Positions 1 through 9,264 are shown, numbered from the stretch's first letter. The stretch: 15,634 bases of DNA from Paramacrobiotus metropolitanus (GCF_019649055.1 NW_026570715.1:1-15634), one strand, 5' to 3'. Notes: generated by a model from the letters alone, not told the origin. A program made the numbers and translations.

Positions 1-120
1 GCTCGTACATAACGTACACGAAGTGCAGCACCACAACACCGGCAGAGCAGAGCGCAAAGTGTATTCGCGACTCCCTAAACCGGATTTCCTAGGTCTTACA
101 GTCTTAAAATTTAAAATTAC

Positions 121-290
121 TTAAAGGATTTTCGATAATACCATATGCGATTTGAAATATCAAACTTTATTTGGTATATCTGGTATTAAATCTTACCATC
201 CGATGCCGGTCTGATATACCATTGGTAAATGGTATATCAGCCGTACAACCATACCACAATACCATTTACCATTTAGTATCAACAACCCTA
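121..290. repeat. AT-rich ATACCA/TGGTAT inverted-repeat cluster
   Basis: The motif ATACCA or its complement TGGTAT recurs many times in this stretch. At its centre is a perfect hairpin: left arm 211-223, 4-base loop 224-227, right arm 228-240 (13-bp stem). Further half-motifs lie at about 138, 172, 181 and 250-285. This may be a decayed terminal-repeat element or a protein-binding cluster. No coding sequence is visible around it. Confidence 0.7.
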
Positions 291-1080
291 GTTTGCACAA
301 TTCATTACTAGTGGTGACCAGAAACAAGCGAGTTATTAAATAGCAATTACGGGTAGTGACATGCACAAATTTATGTAACTACGGACTGCAGAGAAATTTC
401 ACCTGTCTAAGTGATTTGTATAAACAATTCGTAAGGTGAACTTTCCTGCAAACTGTAAAAACACCTACGAGCATGTAGCTAAGCGGTCAGTATTGCTTTT
501 TATATTTTCACTTACCTTATAAGGCTTTAGAAGTAACTATTTAGAAATCTTTTGTATTAAAGAAAGACTCATTTATAAATCTACTTACGATAAACATAGA
601 ACTTTTTAAATTTCGTCATTTAATCAAGCAAGATTTTCAAACAAAAAAAACAGCTTTTTTGTTCTGGTAATACGTAAATTTTTTAAAATTTTTGACCCTT
701 ACCAACTGGCGGGTTCCACGTGGCAAGGGTTGGGTGTGGTTAACAAAAAAAGCAAACCACAGCGAACAGCCAGTCTTACACCATATACAATTATGATTAT
801 GATTTATCCTTATACAACGCTGCCGTATTTATTTTAAGAATATGCCTCCGAAAATCGGAAGAATTTAAAAATTTTATGTCCACAATTCTGCCATGAGGCC
901 GGAGCCGAGGGTGGCTACTATATATACAAAGCTAACTGAGCCGTTTTTTATCCAACATCTCCTGCTATACCGTTCGACACTAATTTTTACACGATAGCTC
1001 AAAAAATTCCTAAAAGCAAGTAGTTTGCGTCATCAACTTTTGTTTTTCCATCTTTTCGACCTCCGACTTACGAAACAGGA
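291..1080. other. Non-coding AT-rich stretch
   Basis: No credible open reading frame, splice-delimited exon or RNA gene is seen here. There are A/T runs near 640-690 and a weak imperfect hairpin near 698-733 (ACCCTT with AAGGGT). Nothing else is recognised. Confidence 0.6.
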
Positions 1081-1082
1081 AA

Positions 1083-1520
1083 CAAAACGAATTTCGCTGA
1101 ATGGCTGATCAATGGAAATTAGCATAGGATTGGCGGAGATGCGGAAGTTATCGAACCAAAACCGCTGAATAATAATACATGTAGTACAATACTTCATGTG
1201 CCATATGTACCAGTATGCTCATAATACCGCGCGGCTGAATTGTGAAACATTTTAGAAATATAAAAATTGCTGAAAGGCGTAATTTGCCAGCGATTTTCTG
1301 ATACAAGTTCGAAGCAAAATTTTGTACAATGTTTGAAATAATGATTGTCTCAAAGGGTTCGTTTTTCAGTTTTTTCCTTTCCGCGTTACGATACGGGTTC
1401 GAAACAAATTTCGCTGATTTACTGATTGTTTTATTTAGTTTGGTCGAACGACTTTAATTTTTCGATTTTTCGTCCGCCGAATTACTAAATGCATTCAAAA
1501 CAAATTTCGCTGATTCGCGG
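1083..1520 (+). repeat. Degenerate dispersed repeats (AATTTCGCTGA family)
   Basis: The string AATTTCGCTGA recurs at about 1090, 1409 and 1503, each time preceded by an A-rich segment (AACAAA or similar). Related flanking words such as GAAA..TTCGAAC are scattered between the copies. Spacing is irregular, so these look like remnants of an old repeat rather than a tandem array. There is no coding potential. Confidence 0.4.
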
Positions 1521-1734
1521 AAATGCGAAACTTTCGAACGTAAATCGTTGACTAATAAATAACACTGTGTCGTGTAGCGCGCTAGCGTTCTGCTAATTTG
1601 AATGAAATTGTGGAAATGCAGAAATGTGTATGAGAGAAATGCAGAACTTATTACAATTATTTATTGTTGAAATACAAAAATGCGGAAAAGCGTTACCTAC
1701 AATTTTTTAATTATAAAGCAGTACAAAGCTAGGA

Positions 1735-2199
1735 CCTTCGCCGGTTAGACAGAACGTATGAGATTTTCGCCGGTTAGACACCGGAAGGGATTTTTGGCGG
1801 TTAGACAAAGGTGTGGGAATTTTTGCCGGCCAGACAAAGGAGAAGGGAATTTCGGAGGTTATACAGAAAGTAAGAGATTTTCGCCGGGTAGAGATATTTG
1901 CCAGTTAGAAAGTGCGGAAAGAAATTTCGCCGGTTAGACAAAGGGGTATGAATTTCCGCCGGCCAGACAAAAGCGGAGGGATTTATTCCGGTTAGACAGT
2001 GGGGAAGGGAATTCTGCCGGTTTGACACAGAGATGGGGATTTTAGCAGGTTAGACAGACAAAGAAATTTTCTCCGGTTAGACAAAATGGTAGGACTTTTC
2101 GCCTGCCAGATAAAGGGGAAGGAATTTTCGCCAGTTAAAAAGTTGGGAAACGGATTTCTTCGGTTAGACAGAAGGCTAAGGATTTTCGCCGGTTAGACA
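1735..2199 (+). repeat. 29-bp minisatellite, about 17 degenerate units
   Basis: The core CCGGTTAGAC, or a close variant, starts at about 1741, 1770, 1797, 1826, 1855, 1884, 1901, 1930, 1959, 1988, 2017, 2046, 2073, 2102, 2131, 2160 and 2189. The period is 29 bp, with one shortened unit (17 bp) and two of about 27 bp. Between cores each unit is purine-rich (AAAGGGGAAGGGA-like) followed by TTTTCG. Units are contiguous, so this is a tandem minisatellite rather than a repeat-spacer array. Because 29 is not a multiple of 3, the frames running through it are not coding. Confidence 0.92.
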
Positions 2200-2214
2200 A
2201 TTCAATTCTACTTT

Positions 2215-2245
2215 GTCCCAACCGAGGTCGAAGGCCGAGGTTGGG
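2215..2245. repeat. Short hairpin CCCAACC/GGTTGGG
   Basis: A 7-bp inverted repeat (CCCAACC with GGTTGGG) encloses about 15 bases containing two related GAGGTCGAAGGCCGAGG halves. It lies just after the minisatellite and may mark its edge. Function unknown. Confidence 0.4.
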
Positions 2246-2458
2246 CTTGTATATGTAATTACACTATGCCCAAACTAAGAATCGTAAACTGTCTCCTGCA
2301 TAGATCAACAAATTTGTGTGTGTTTGGACCAAAAGTAAATCCAGTGACCCAGAGTAAAACTCGAAAACTCATAATTAAATTTTCGACGTCACACCACATT
2401 ACAGCATTAAAAACGAATTTTTAAGTTCCACCTCGGTGTTCAATTTCTGTCTCGGCAC

Positions 2459-2587
2459 TAGTGTTGGATCGGCCCGGCCCGAGCAAGAGGGCCGGGCCGT
2501 CGTTTACACGGCCCGGGCCGCGCGCCGATCCGGGCTGCGGCCCGACATGTCCCCGGGCCGCGGCCCGGGCCGTCTGGCAGCACAGTA
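2459..2587. repeat. GC-rich hairpin block, possible small hAT-like MITE
   Basis: This roughly 120-bp island of GGCCCGG repeats sits in AT-rich DNA. It contains a perfect 11-bp stem (2470-2480 with 2489-2499, 8-base loop), a 12-bp palindrome CGGCCCGGGCCG (2509-2520), an 18-bp perfect palindrome at 2552-2569, and GGATCGGC (2466-2473) paired with GCCGATCC (2524-2531). The outer ends, TAGTGTTGGATCGGCCCG and the complement of the right end (CTGTGCTGCCAGACGGCCCG), are loosely alike and CAGTG-like, which suggests a small hAT-type non-autonomous element. No target-site duplication was found, so that label is tentative. Confidence 0.5.
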
Positions 2588-2916
2588 ATATTTAATTCCC
2601 GGGTGTCATTGTATTAAATGCGCACAGTTCGAACGCGGACTTACTTACAACGTTTTTCACCCTTGACATACAAACATCGAACGCAAAACCGCGCCCGTTT
2701 TCACGTCTTGCATGTATGTGTGTACGGGCTAAACGCGACCGCATGCGCACAACAGTCATGACAGACATTATGCGTGCTGACATTATACTACCAAAATCGT
2801 AAAATTGTATCATCACATTTTTAAAAGTTAAGTAATGCCATATAATCTGTTGGAAAGCACCAAAACAAGGTGGATTGGGAATATCTACGCACTATTATTT
2901 TAAGCTAAAATAAATA

Positions 2917-3240
2917 AAAGAAATACGGTAAACAATATTCTGGGTAGCCAGAACAAAGCGGGAACCCGGCACGCGGTTAAGCAAAGTATACAATTTGCTG
3001 TCATAAATCCAGACGAAACATCAACAATGATGAATTGACATGATAATAAAAATAAATTCTGGCTTACCATGGAAGGCTGTCTAGCAGCATAAATTGTAGT
3101 CGGGTATGCAACCAGGTTGAGAACCCAAGCACAGTACACAGTAAATAACACCAACAGCTGGGTAGCCAGCGCGCGGGGTTCCCTGCGATACGACGGCAGC
3201 TATACACCACAAGCTAAACCACAAATCGTTAGAGACAGCC
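2917..3240. repeat. Diverged direct repeats carrying CTGGGTAGCCAG
   Basis: CTGGGTAGCCAG occurs at about 2940 and 3158, in both cases preceded by a GTAAA(T/C)AA context and followed by a GC-rich word containing CGCGG. A weaker related word (CTGGCTTACCATG) lies between them at about 3058. The spacing of roughly 100-120 bp suggests an old tandem repeat. The hydrophobic minus-strand frames here look alike because of the repeat and are not taken as genes. Confidence 0.35.
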
Positions 3241-3664
3241 ACAAGGATTCGCGAACCTCTTGGCAAGCCCCGATTCAATTGTAGTACGCTAGTCAGCTGC
3301 AATGGGATTTGAAATTAAATTAAAAGATAATCAGAAAACAAACAATTTGTAACAGAGGCGCACCTGGCCAAACACTGATACTGCATAGTCTAATCTGGAT
3401 TAGAACACAGGCTTCCCTGCACTATAGATGCATATCAGTTTTATACTTCTAATTTCAATAACAAACGAAAAGGCAAGATTTTAAAAAACTTAAAGAAAAA
3501 CGGAAAACCCTGTCGTTTTACTGTTGAACCGTCGCTGTCAGCCCAAAGTATGGAGAAACAATCACGTGGTTTTGAATTTTGCTATTGGCGGTGGGCAGCC
3601 TCGATCTAACTCAGAATGCTGACCCACCAATAAAAATCGCGGAAAAGCGAAGTTTGTAAGTACC

Positions 3665-3833
3665 TGGGCGTCGCTTAGACCCGTTACAAGGTACGCCCAT
3701 GTTGGTAACGGTTTTCGTCGACGCCCACCGACAGACACCGAGCAAAAAGCGACTTACATCGAAGCCCAGCCAATTGGAACTTGGTACGCCTATTTCGAGC
3801 TTCGATGTAAGTCGCTGATGCTCGATGTAAGTC
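3665..3833. repeat. Nested inverted repeats, foldback element
   Basis: Two structures sit side by side. The first is TGGGCGTCG (3665-3673) with CGACGCCCA (3719-3727), enclosing CCGTTAC (3681-3687) with GTAACGG (3705-3711), so it folds as a two-step cruciform. The second is a perfect 16-bp stem, GCGACTTACATCGAAG (3749-3764) with its complement at 3800-3815, followed by a third copy of CTCGATGTAAGTC at 3821-3833. GGTACGCC appears in both structures (about 3691 and 3783). This looks like a foldback or MITE-type element; no coding capacity is seen. Confidence 0.65.
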
Positions 3834-4028
3834 CGCGTTTTGACTCTGCGCATCCTTTCTATTATGCAAGCGGCTACAGCGGGTATGTAAACGGAAAAAT
3901 AGACGGATTTTCACCTAGAAACGTTTAATGCTGTGAAAATACTACTCGGCACGGCGGGCACGGAAGCGCACTCGACTGTTGGACGTATTATTGGACGATG
4001 TTTTTTTTGCTGAGTCATGGATGCTTCT

Positions 4029-4171
4029 AGTGTTTTACGCGTTTCTCCTTTACTCTACACGCATCGGTTACCCAAATGTAATTGACCTCTACCACTGGTG
4101 GAGATCAATTACATTTGGGTAAGCGTTGCTGTTGTAGAATGCAGTGTAAAGGGGAGCGCTGTTAGCGTACT
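4029..4171. mobile_element. MITE-like element with 55-bp near-perfect palindrome
   Basis: 4068-4122 is a 55-bp near-palindrome: TTACCCAAATGTAATTGA on the left matches TCAATTACATTTGGGTAA on the right, with two mismatches close to the centre. The symmetry extends outward imperfectly: CGTTTCTCCTTTAC on the left corresponds to the complement of GTAAAGGGGAGCG on the right, and outer AGT..TTTA-like ends lie near 4029 and 4171. The size (about 140 bp), terminal symmetry and lack of coding sequence fit a non-autonomous DNA transposon remnant. Target-site duplication was not resolved. Confidence 0.6.
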
Positions 4172-4609
4172 TTTATAGTAATTTATACTGTTATTATCGC
4201 AGTGTGCTTTTACTGAAGCCGATTAAAATTCTCCGCTACAAACGGTCAAGGAAATAATGATGCAAAAGGTACGAATTGGACTGCAGATGGCACGAACCTT
4301 ATTGCTTCCTTCCCCTTCGAAATTATCTGAGAATTTGATAAGTTTCAAACTTGTTACTACTTCACATAAATCGTACAATAAAGAAAATAACCGATCTTTC
4401 ACAGGAAACGCGCTTATCACATAGGAAACATTTACACGCGGAACACTGCTGTTTAAAGCAAGAAATTCCACAAATCGAAAAGTCAGTTTGACAAAAACAC
4501 TGGTTTCGATCTTGGAAATTAAGACAGCAAACAGTACTTAACCGAAAGAATATAAAGAAAAAAGTCTGAATCTTAAACAGTGACACGATCATACAACCAC
4601 AGCAAGAAA
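4172..4609 (-). other. 3' flank of minus-strand GNL1 copy
   Basis: This lies immediately downstream of the minus GNL1 stop codon and probably includes its 3'UTR. The two overlapping minus-strand frames here (about 80 residues each) are low-complexity and match no family I know. No TTTATT (minus-strand AATAAA) is seen in this stretch, so the polyadenylation site is not located. Confidence 0.45.
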
Positions 4610-7156
4610 TCAATCCGACGAAATTCCCAGCGCTGCAAACTTGTTACTCCCCGCAATCTGTTCAAAGAAATGCTGTCGGTCAGTCTCCTCTTCCGTCGAG
4701 AGCGTATCGCTGTCGTCATCGTCATCTGAGCCTTTCGCTGGGTTCCTCTCCCCTTCCGAAGCACCACCATGCAGCTTTGGTTCTAGTTGTTCCAATTCCG
4801 CTGTCAATTGTTTCGTTTCGCCCAGATTCTCGAAATGTTTCTTGTGCCTCACGTAGCCTGGTGGATACATTCGCAGACAGATTTTCCCCTCCAGCGTAAT
4901 GCGCAACAAATGATTGCCGGCTCGATACACATCCGGTCGGGCTGCCTTGGCCGTGAAAAATCCTCGTTTTAATGCCCATGCTTCGCAAATGTCTAATGCC
5001 GAGAATTTCGCCCCTTCCCCGTTTGGATGTCTCAGTTTCAACAGTTGAATCAGTGGCAGGTGAGCGGCCAAATAGCCGATAACGTTATATGGATCCGATA
5101 CTTGAGAAATGGGATAGATTCCGCCGATAATTTGTAGGACTTTGGGCGCAGCAGCCGGAAAAAGGAATATGGTTTAAAAATGCTTGGTATGGCCGGGAGT
5201 TTTCGAGACAGACTTCACTTTCTGGCCCATTAACGCGTTGAACACGGAAGATTTGCCGACATTCGGTTCTCCGATGCAACCAATGGTCAGCACACCGTCC
5301 TTGAAGGGAACATGGTGTCCGTCCATCTGATGAGCATCCGCCGGTGGAATCGGCACTTTATCTAATACAATACAATCCAAAACATATGAAGTATTTATCT
5401 GTGTAATATCTTACGATAAACTGATTTTACTAACTAACAATTATAACGCCTATAGATAACACATGTTACAGCGAACCGGTAATAAAAACGGTTTCAAAAC
5501 AATTTTACTCATGTTTTCCAATTTCAAAATAGATCACTTACAAATTTTATTCTCATAAGCATACAGCGACGACTACGTACTTCCCACAACAACAACAGAA
5601 AGCACAATAATTATTTAAGATATGGTGGTACTCAACAATCAAATTGTGAAAGTCAGATTATTCGCTATTCATAGTTCATAAATTTCGTGGCAAAATACCG
5701 GCTATTGTGAAAAAAAATCATGAACATACCCGGAAGCGCACCTCCCGATTCAGTAGCATCCAGTCGCTGTTTCCACAGCGTCATGTCCACTTCCCCTTTG
5801 GCTACTTCAGAACAGTAGTCGAATATCTCGCGTACACCGTAGCAGATCTGGTATTTGCTGCGTTTAGTTGGCTTCTTTTTTTTGAACATCCTTTCCAGAT
5901 CCGCAGCTGTACGGGGACTGGAACCGAACAGAACCACTTTCAAGGAAGGATACGTCGAAGAGAAATACTGCCGCCAGGCTACGGCTAGCGGCGGAGGCAC
6001 CAGATCAATTTTATTGAGAATAAGGATGATCGGCTTTTTCAGTTCTTCCATTAAATATTTATACAACGTCGGAGGAAAGTGTAGAACTGGGAAACGAAGA
6101 TCCACAATGACTAGGAACACGTCGCTCATCTCCATCACACGCCACAACTAAATATAAATACGTATGCAAGATAAATTTTTGTACGCATCAAAAATACTTA
6201 AAGTCATGCAGTTGTGCTGGTTTTACGTTATAATTATTGCGTTCACATCTCCACAAGCCCGAGTAATTTTTTCTGACCTGGGTAAACAAAAACAGCTAAA
6301 AAGCAGATGGAAATCATGCCTGGTTTGCTGTGATATGACACAAGCAGTCAAGAAAATTTAAGTTAATAATTAATTCTCCGAATCGCCAGAAATGTGAATA
6401 TATCTAGTATATTACATACAAAATTTTCCACTTTCGCTTTTTTATAATTAAACTGATTTTCCGTTCGTTCTCACCTGGCGCCAAGTTTCCAGATTCAGTT
6501 CGAAGTACGACAAATCCACGGAATCATGATGAGCAGCAAATATCTTCTCAACATAACTCCGAAAGTATTTCTGCTCATTCGCATCCAGCTGCTCCTTCGT
6601 CATGGTGTAATCCCACGGCGGGCGTCGAGGCATGTCCAACTCCGAACCAGGTCGGTAAATATCCTCCAAGCTCATCTCCAGCTTCTCCTCGGGAACCGCT
6701 TCCACTGGCAGCGAAGCTTTTCCTTCCGCAATTTCAGTTCTTCCTAAGAAGCGTATTACAATGAGCAAAGATCTAACAACCAAGAATACTGTGTACAATA
6801 TATCAAACACACTAAAATCATGAATCGTACTGACAAAACTCGAAATCTACATCTTTTTTCAACTGCACCTTTGACTCGCGATAGAAATGCAGTCGGTAAC
6901 GGTTTGGATCGTATTCATTCTTCGCTTTCGGATGAAGCTGCTGAGATCCAGGTTGCTGATTAACTTTGGCGACGCGAACGTTCAATCCCGGCGGATTTTC
7001 TTCTTGAAAGTCCCCAGTCAGGATTATGGCATCGTCCACATCACCTTCGTCGCTCGTAGACTGCAGATCGCCGCTTCGGTTTCGTTTCCTTTCCCGCTTT
7101 TGTGAAATCTGCTGTTTCTTCTGTTTCACACTAAACGGTTTCTTACGATTTGGCAT
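4610..7156 (-). pseudogene. GNL1: GNL1-like GTPase, minus-strand copy, disrupted
   Basis: This copy of GNL1/HSR1, a YlqF/YawG-class permuted GTPase, has four exons: 7156-6869, 6743-6475, 6147-5730 and 5361-4610. Introns of 125, 327 and 368 bp use GT-AG sites (GTGCAG, GTGAGA, GTATGT donors; TTAG acceptors). The N-terminus MPNRKKPFSVKQKK is the family's basic start. G4 NKID and G1 GEPNVGKSS are present. The C-terminus is the native one, with an acidic stretch (SDDDDDSD) ending NKFAALGISSD. Lesions: exon 2 is 269 rather than 270 bp (four rather than five A at about 6717-6721, frameshift); the Q codon after KHF is TAA (5174-5176); 39 bp are missing at about 5159-5163, removing 13 residues including G3 DCPG. 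Derived changes VINAL to VFNAL and QKVV to QKVK also fit relaxed selection. Gene identity is certain; pseudogene status is very likely unless the lesions are assembly errors. Confidence 0.88.
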
Positions 7157-7352
7157 CTCTATTGATCCATGTAAACGAACGACAAATCAAACTGTATACT
7201 TTTAACACGAACATAAATGATAAACTGTGTAATTTTCTAATAACCTAGTGAGTACACTTCCAAAAACGACTGTAAAACGATTGTAAAACTGTAAAAGCAG
7301 GTTAAAAGAAACTGGGGAAAACTGCAAAGTGAACTGCTTTATACCCAAGTTG
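4761..7352 (-). repeat. Inverted duplication, left arm
   Basis: This 2,592-bp arm pairs with 11409-14051 in inverted orientation. The inner edge is at 7352 (CAACTTGGGTATAAAG on the minus strand), 9 bp upstream of the TATA box. The outer edge is at 4761, inside the GNL1 last exon just after KLHG. The length difference from the right arm comes from the 39-bp and 1-bp deletions here, the 9-bp insertion in the other arm and intron 3 indels. Confidence 0.95.
7337..7343 (-). promoter_or_regulatory. TATA box of minus-strand GNL1 copy
   Basis: On the minus strand the sequence is TATAAAG, 181 bp upstream of the ATG at 7156. A pyrimidine-rich start region (TTTTCCCCAGTTTC) follows 25-30 bp downstream. 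The element is identical in the other arm. Beyond 7352 this copy is flanked by unique DNA with several ATTGG (CCAAT-box) words at about 7402, 7458 and 7470, which the other copy does not share. Confidence 0.55.
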
Positions 7353-7356
7353 ACCG

Positions 7357-7847
7357 AAAATAGTACAGTTAACAGTAATTCACACCATCGGCCGGTTGCC
7401 ATTGGGTGTTAACAAATAATTCCCATTGATTGCTGCTAGTTTGACCAACCAATCACAATTGGCGTTAATATTGGGTGCAAAGGGGTGCTACCTGAGCCGA
7501 TAAGTTTTCGGCGGCCAGCTAAACAATCGGTTAACTAAACAATCGGGCAGCTTGGTGCGGTCTCGGTCCGGAAACGGTACATGTTGCGGGAAACGCGCGT
7601 CTGTTTTTTAACAAATCGGCTCCCATAAAATTTTTTAATATTTAAGGGGTATTTACAAACAGACACTGGCGGGGCATACTTATTTTGAGAATACTGTAAG
7701 CATTTTTATCACACAATTTTTTGTCGTTTGCAGAGGATAGTTTTCTGTGAATTTTCATGTACTAGTACCTGCCCAGTTAACAAACAGTACAGTTTGCAAA
7801 CGCGCGTTGTTTAAAAAGTGCCGGGATAAGCACTAGTTTGTATGGGC
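7357..7847. other. Unique spacer next to left arm, no gene
   Basis: No coding region is seen. A 12-bp word CTAAACAATCGG is tandemly repeated with a 16-bp period at 7519-7546. AAACGCGCGT occurs at about 7594 and 7799. Several CCAAT/ATTGG words are close to the minus GNL1 promoter and may belong to it. Confidence 0.5.
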
Positions 7848-8186
7848 CTACGATGACTTCCCGTCGCACCTTAGTCGCACGTCTCCCAACCGCCAGAGGG
7901 CGCCATCCTGGCGAGAATCATCAGTTTGATAAAGGCCCCTCCGTAGACGCTTGCGCAGGGCGTGGATGAAGTCATCAGCGTACATCAATAAATTATTAGC
8001 ATCTTGATACTCTTGTATTCCGTTATGACATTTCATGAGTGCGCTGCTGCCGGTATAAATACTCACCATTTTATTGAGCAGTAGCGTATGAGGCAACAAA
8101 AAAGCGCAGTGGGAATACCGCAGTGCAAAAATTTGAATACTAAAAATGTAATTAAGAACACGCCTGGTATCTTTTTCAAACGGCAA
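7848..8186 (-). other. Unrecognised open frame, 112 codons
   Basis: An open frame ends at 7848. Its C-terminal half (from about QDANNLLMYADDF to the end) is charged and less biased than random AT-rich frames; the N-terminal half looks like noise. There is no recognised domain, no clear splice context and no good start. The word YADD recalls a reverse-transcriptase catalytic motif, but no other RT motif is present. It could be a short element relic or chance. Confidence 0.2.
7890..7905 (+). promoter_or_regulatory. CTCF-like motif CCGCCAGAGGGCGCCA
   Basis: The sequence matches the core of the bilaterian CTCF consensus (CC[A/G]CCAG[G/A]GGGCGC) at essentially every informative position. It lies in the spacer between the inverted GNL1 arms, about 540 bp from the left arm's inner edge. 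One motif match by eye is only suggestive of binding. It overlaps the weak minus-strand frame at 7848-8186. Confidence 0.4.
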
Positions 8187-8955
8187 ATTGCTTAAATCAG
8201 ACGTACAGATTAAGAGTATTAATTTTCCATTTACAGTTGCCAGTTTGCCGGTTTAATTGGCATTACTTTAATTTTATTCGCATCGCGTGCGCACTGATGA
8301 GAAATTCGGACATCCGGGATGAATACTAACTTATGAGATGGCTTCGTTAATTGACGATTATGGTTTTCCGGTTCATGAAAACGCACTCGCTAATTCATGC
8401 TGACAACTGGATTCGTTTGTTATAACTTAAGCCTGTTTTCACGCAATCTGCACGACAAATGTCAGCATCAGCTGTTAACGCTTTTAAAGCAGATATGCTT
8501 TTTACGCGTGCTGCAAGGTTCATGGCCATCGCTCACAGTTTATTAGAATGCCGCTTTCCACAAAAATTGATGCACTTGTACATAAATTACAATTGTGTTA
8601 GTACGTACATAGTATTTGCAACGGCAACTTCTAAGCTGCCACTAGTGGAGTGGGTTAATCCACCCGTACCACGATAAAATTTCAAGGTTTTGATGGTTCG
8701 TCGATGACCGTCGGTGATGTTACGAGTTAGCGAATTGCTCAAAAGTCAGTTATGCAATTGCGAACATTTTAACCAATACCGGCGCGATTGTCAAAGTGCA
8801 CAAACATTTTTAATCAGCTGAAAAGTCATTGGGGAAGAGCAAGAATGATTTCAGAACATTCAGACAATCTCAGAAGTCTAGAAAATCCACGTTAGAACTG
8901 GAAATTTCGTACAAGTACACATTCAGATGTTTCCGGTTGAACTAGCACCAATGAG
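8187..8955. other. Spacer segment without recognisable gene
   Basis: No recognisable exon. I searched here for the missing first ARF6 exon (N-terminal MG and the GLDAAGKT P-loop) on both strands and did not see it. A plus-strand frame at 8459-8677 shows no family resemblance. Confidence 0.5.
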
Positions 8956-9191
8956 ATGGGTGTGGAGACAGTGGGACCCCTCGGACCGGAAGCCTCCCGG
9001 CTGCTTAGTGAAGTAGGCAGGATGATATGGCAGGAAACGGGCGAGATACGCGGAACGGAGTATCTGCGCCAGAGTTCAGCATCGAAATTCAACGTGGAAA
9101 TGCGGCATCCATCCTGGGAACGACACCAGCCTCGGCTAATTTAGATCAAATGTTCTCTGTGATTCGGCCGCATGTTTCCGCTGTCTTTTGA
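8956..9191 (+). pseudogene. Mobile-element ORF relic with 1-bp frameshift
   Basis: Two adjacent frames read as one protein segment. 8956-9074 gives GPLGPEASRLLSEVGRMIW and on to TEYLRQ; 9075-9191 continues as FSIEIQRGNAASILGTTP and ends at TGA. One missing base in an AGN codon at about 9073-9075 breaks the frame. The combined layout (helical GPEA..L segment, a T/E-rich turn, YLRQ, then IQRGNAASILGT) is one I associate with the C-terminal region of reverse-transcriptase-containing ORFs of unclassified retroelements. No RT domain remains upstream, where an in-frame TGA lies at 8938. The family assignment is from memory and tentative; that this is a frameshifted coding relic is better supported. 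Confidence 0.5.
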
Positions 9192-9264
9192 TGCTGAGTC
9201 ACGCTTGAGTTTGTTTTGGATGTTTAAACTGGCTTAGCATAATTAATAAAAATATAGTACATAT

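Noticed and set aside
1391-1405. GGTTCGAAAC resembling a tRNA B box
   Set aside because: No A box at the right distance and no cloverleaf; it is part of the degenerate repeat at 1083-1520.
1801-2028. 75-codon minus-strand frame with repeating LTG words
   Set aside because: It is the 29-bp minisatellite read in one frame; the repetition comes from the DNA repeat.
1735-2199. Possible CRISPR-like repeat array
   Set aside because: Units are contiguous and degenerate with no unique spacers, and the host is eukaryotic.
2900-3302. Two hydrophobic minus-strand frames that could be membrane proteins
   Set aside because: They overlap, resemble each other through the DNA repeat CTGGGTAGCCAG, and lack conserved sequence or gene context.
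4641-6151. Several plus-strand frames opposite the minus GNL1 exons
   Set aside because: They are shadows of GNL1 exons 3 and 4 in other frames.
6164-6361. 65-codon plus frame, with an identical one at 12401-12598 on minus
   Set aside because: It is antisense to GNL1 intron 2; identity between copies reflects the arm identity, not selection on protein.
7202-7402. 66-codon minus frame, duplicated at 11359-11559 on plus
   Set aside because: It lies in the shared GNL1 promoter and 5'UTR; it is duplicated only because the arms are, and shows no family resemblance.
7969-7999. YADD as a reverse-transcriptase catalytic motif
   Set aside because: Only the four-residue word is present; no flanking RT motifs, and the frame is short.
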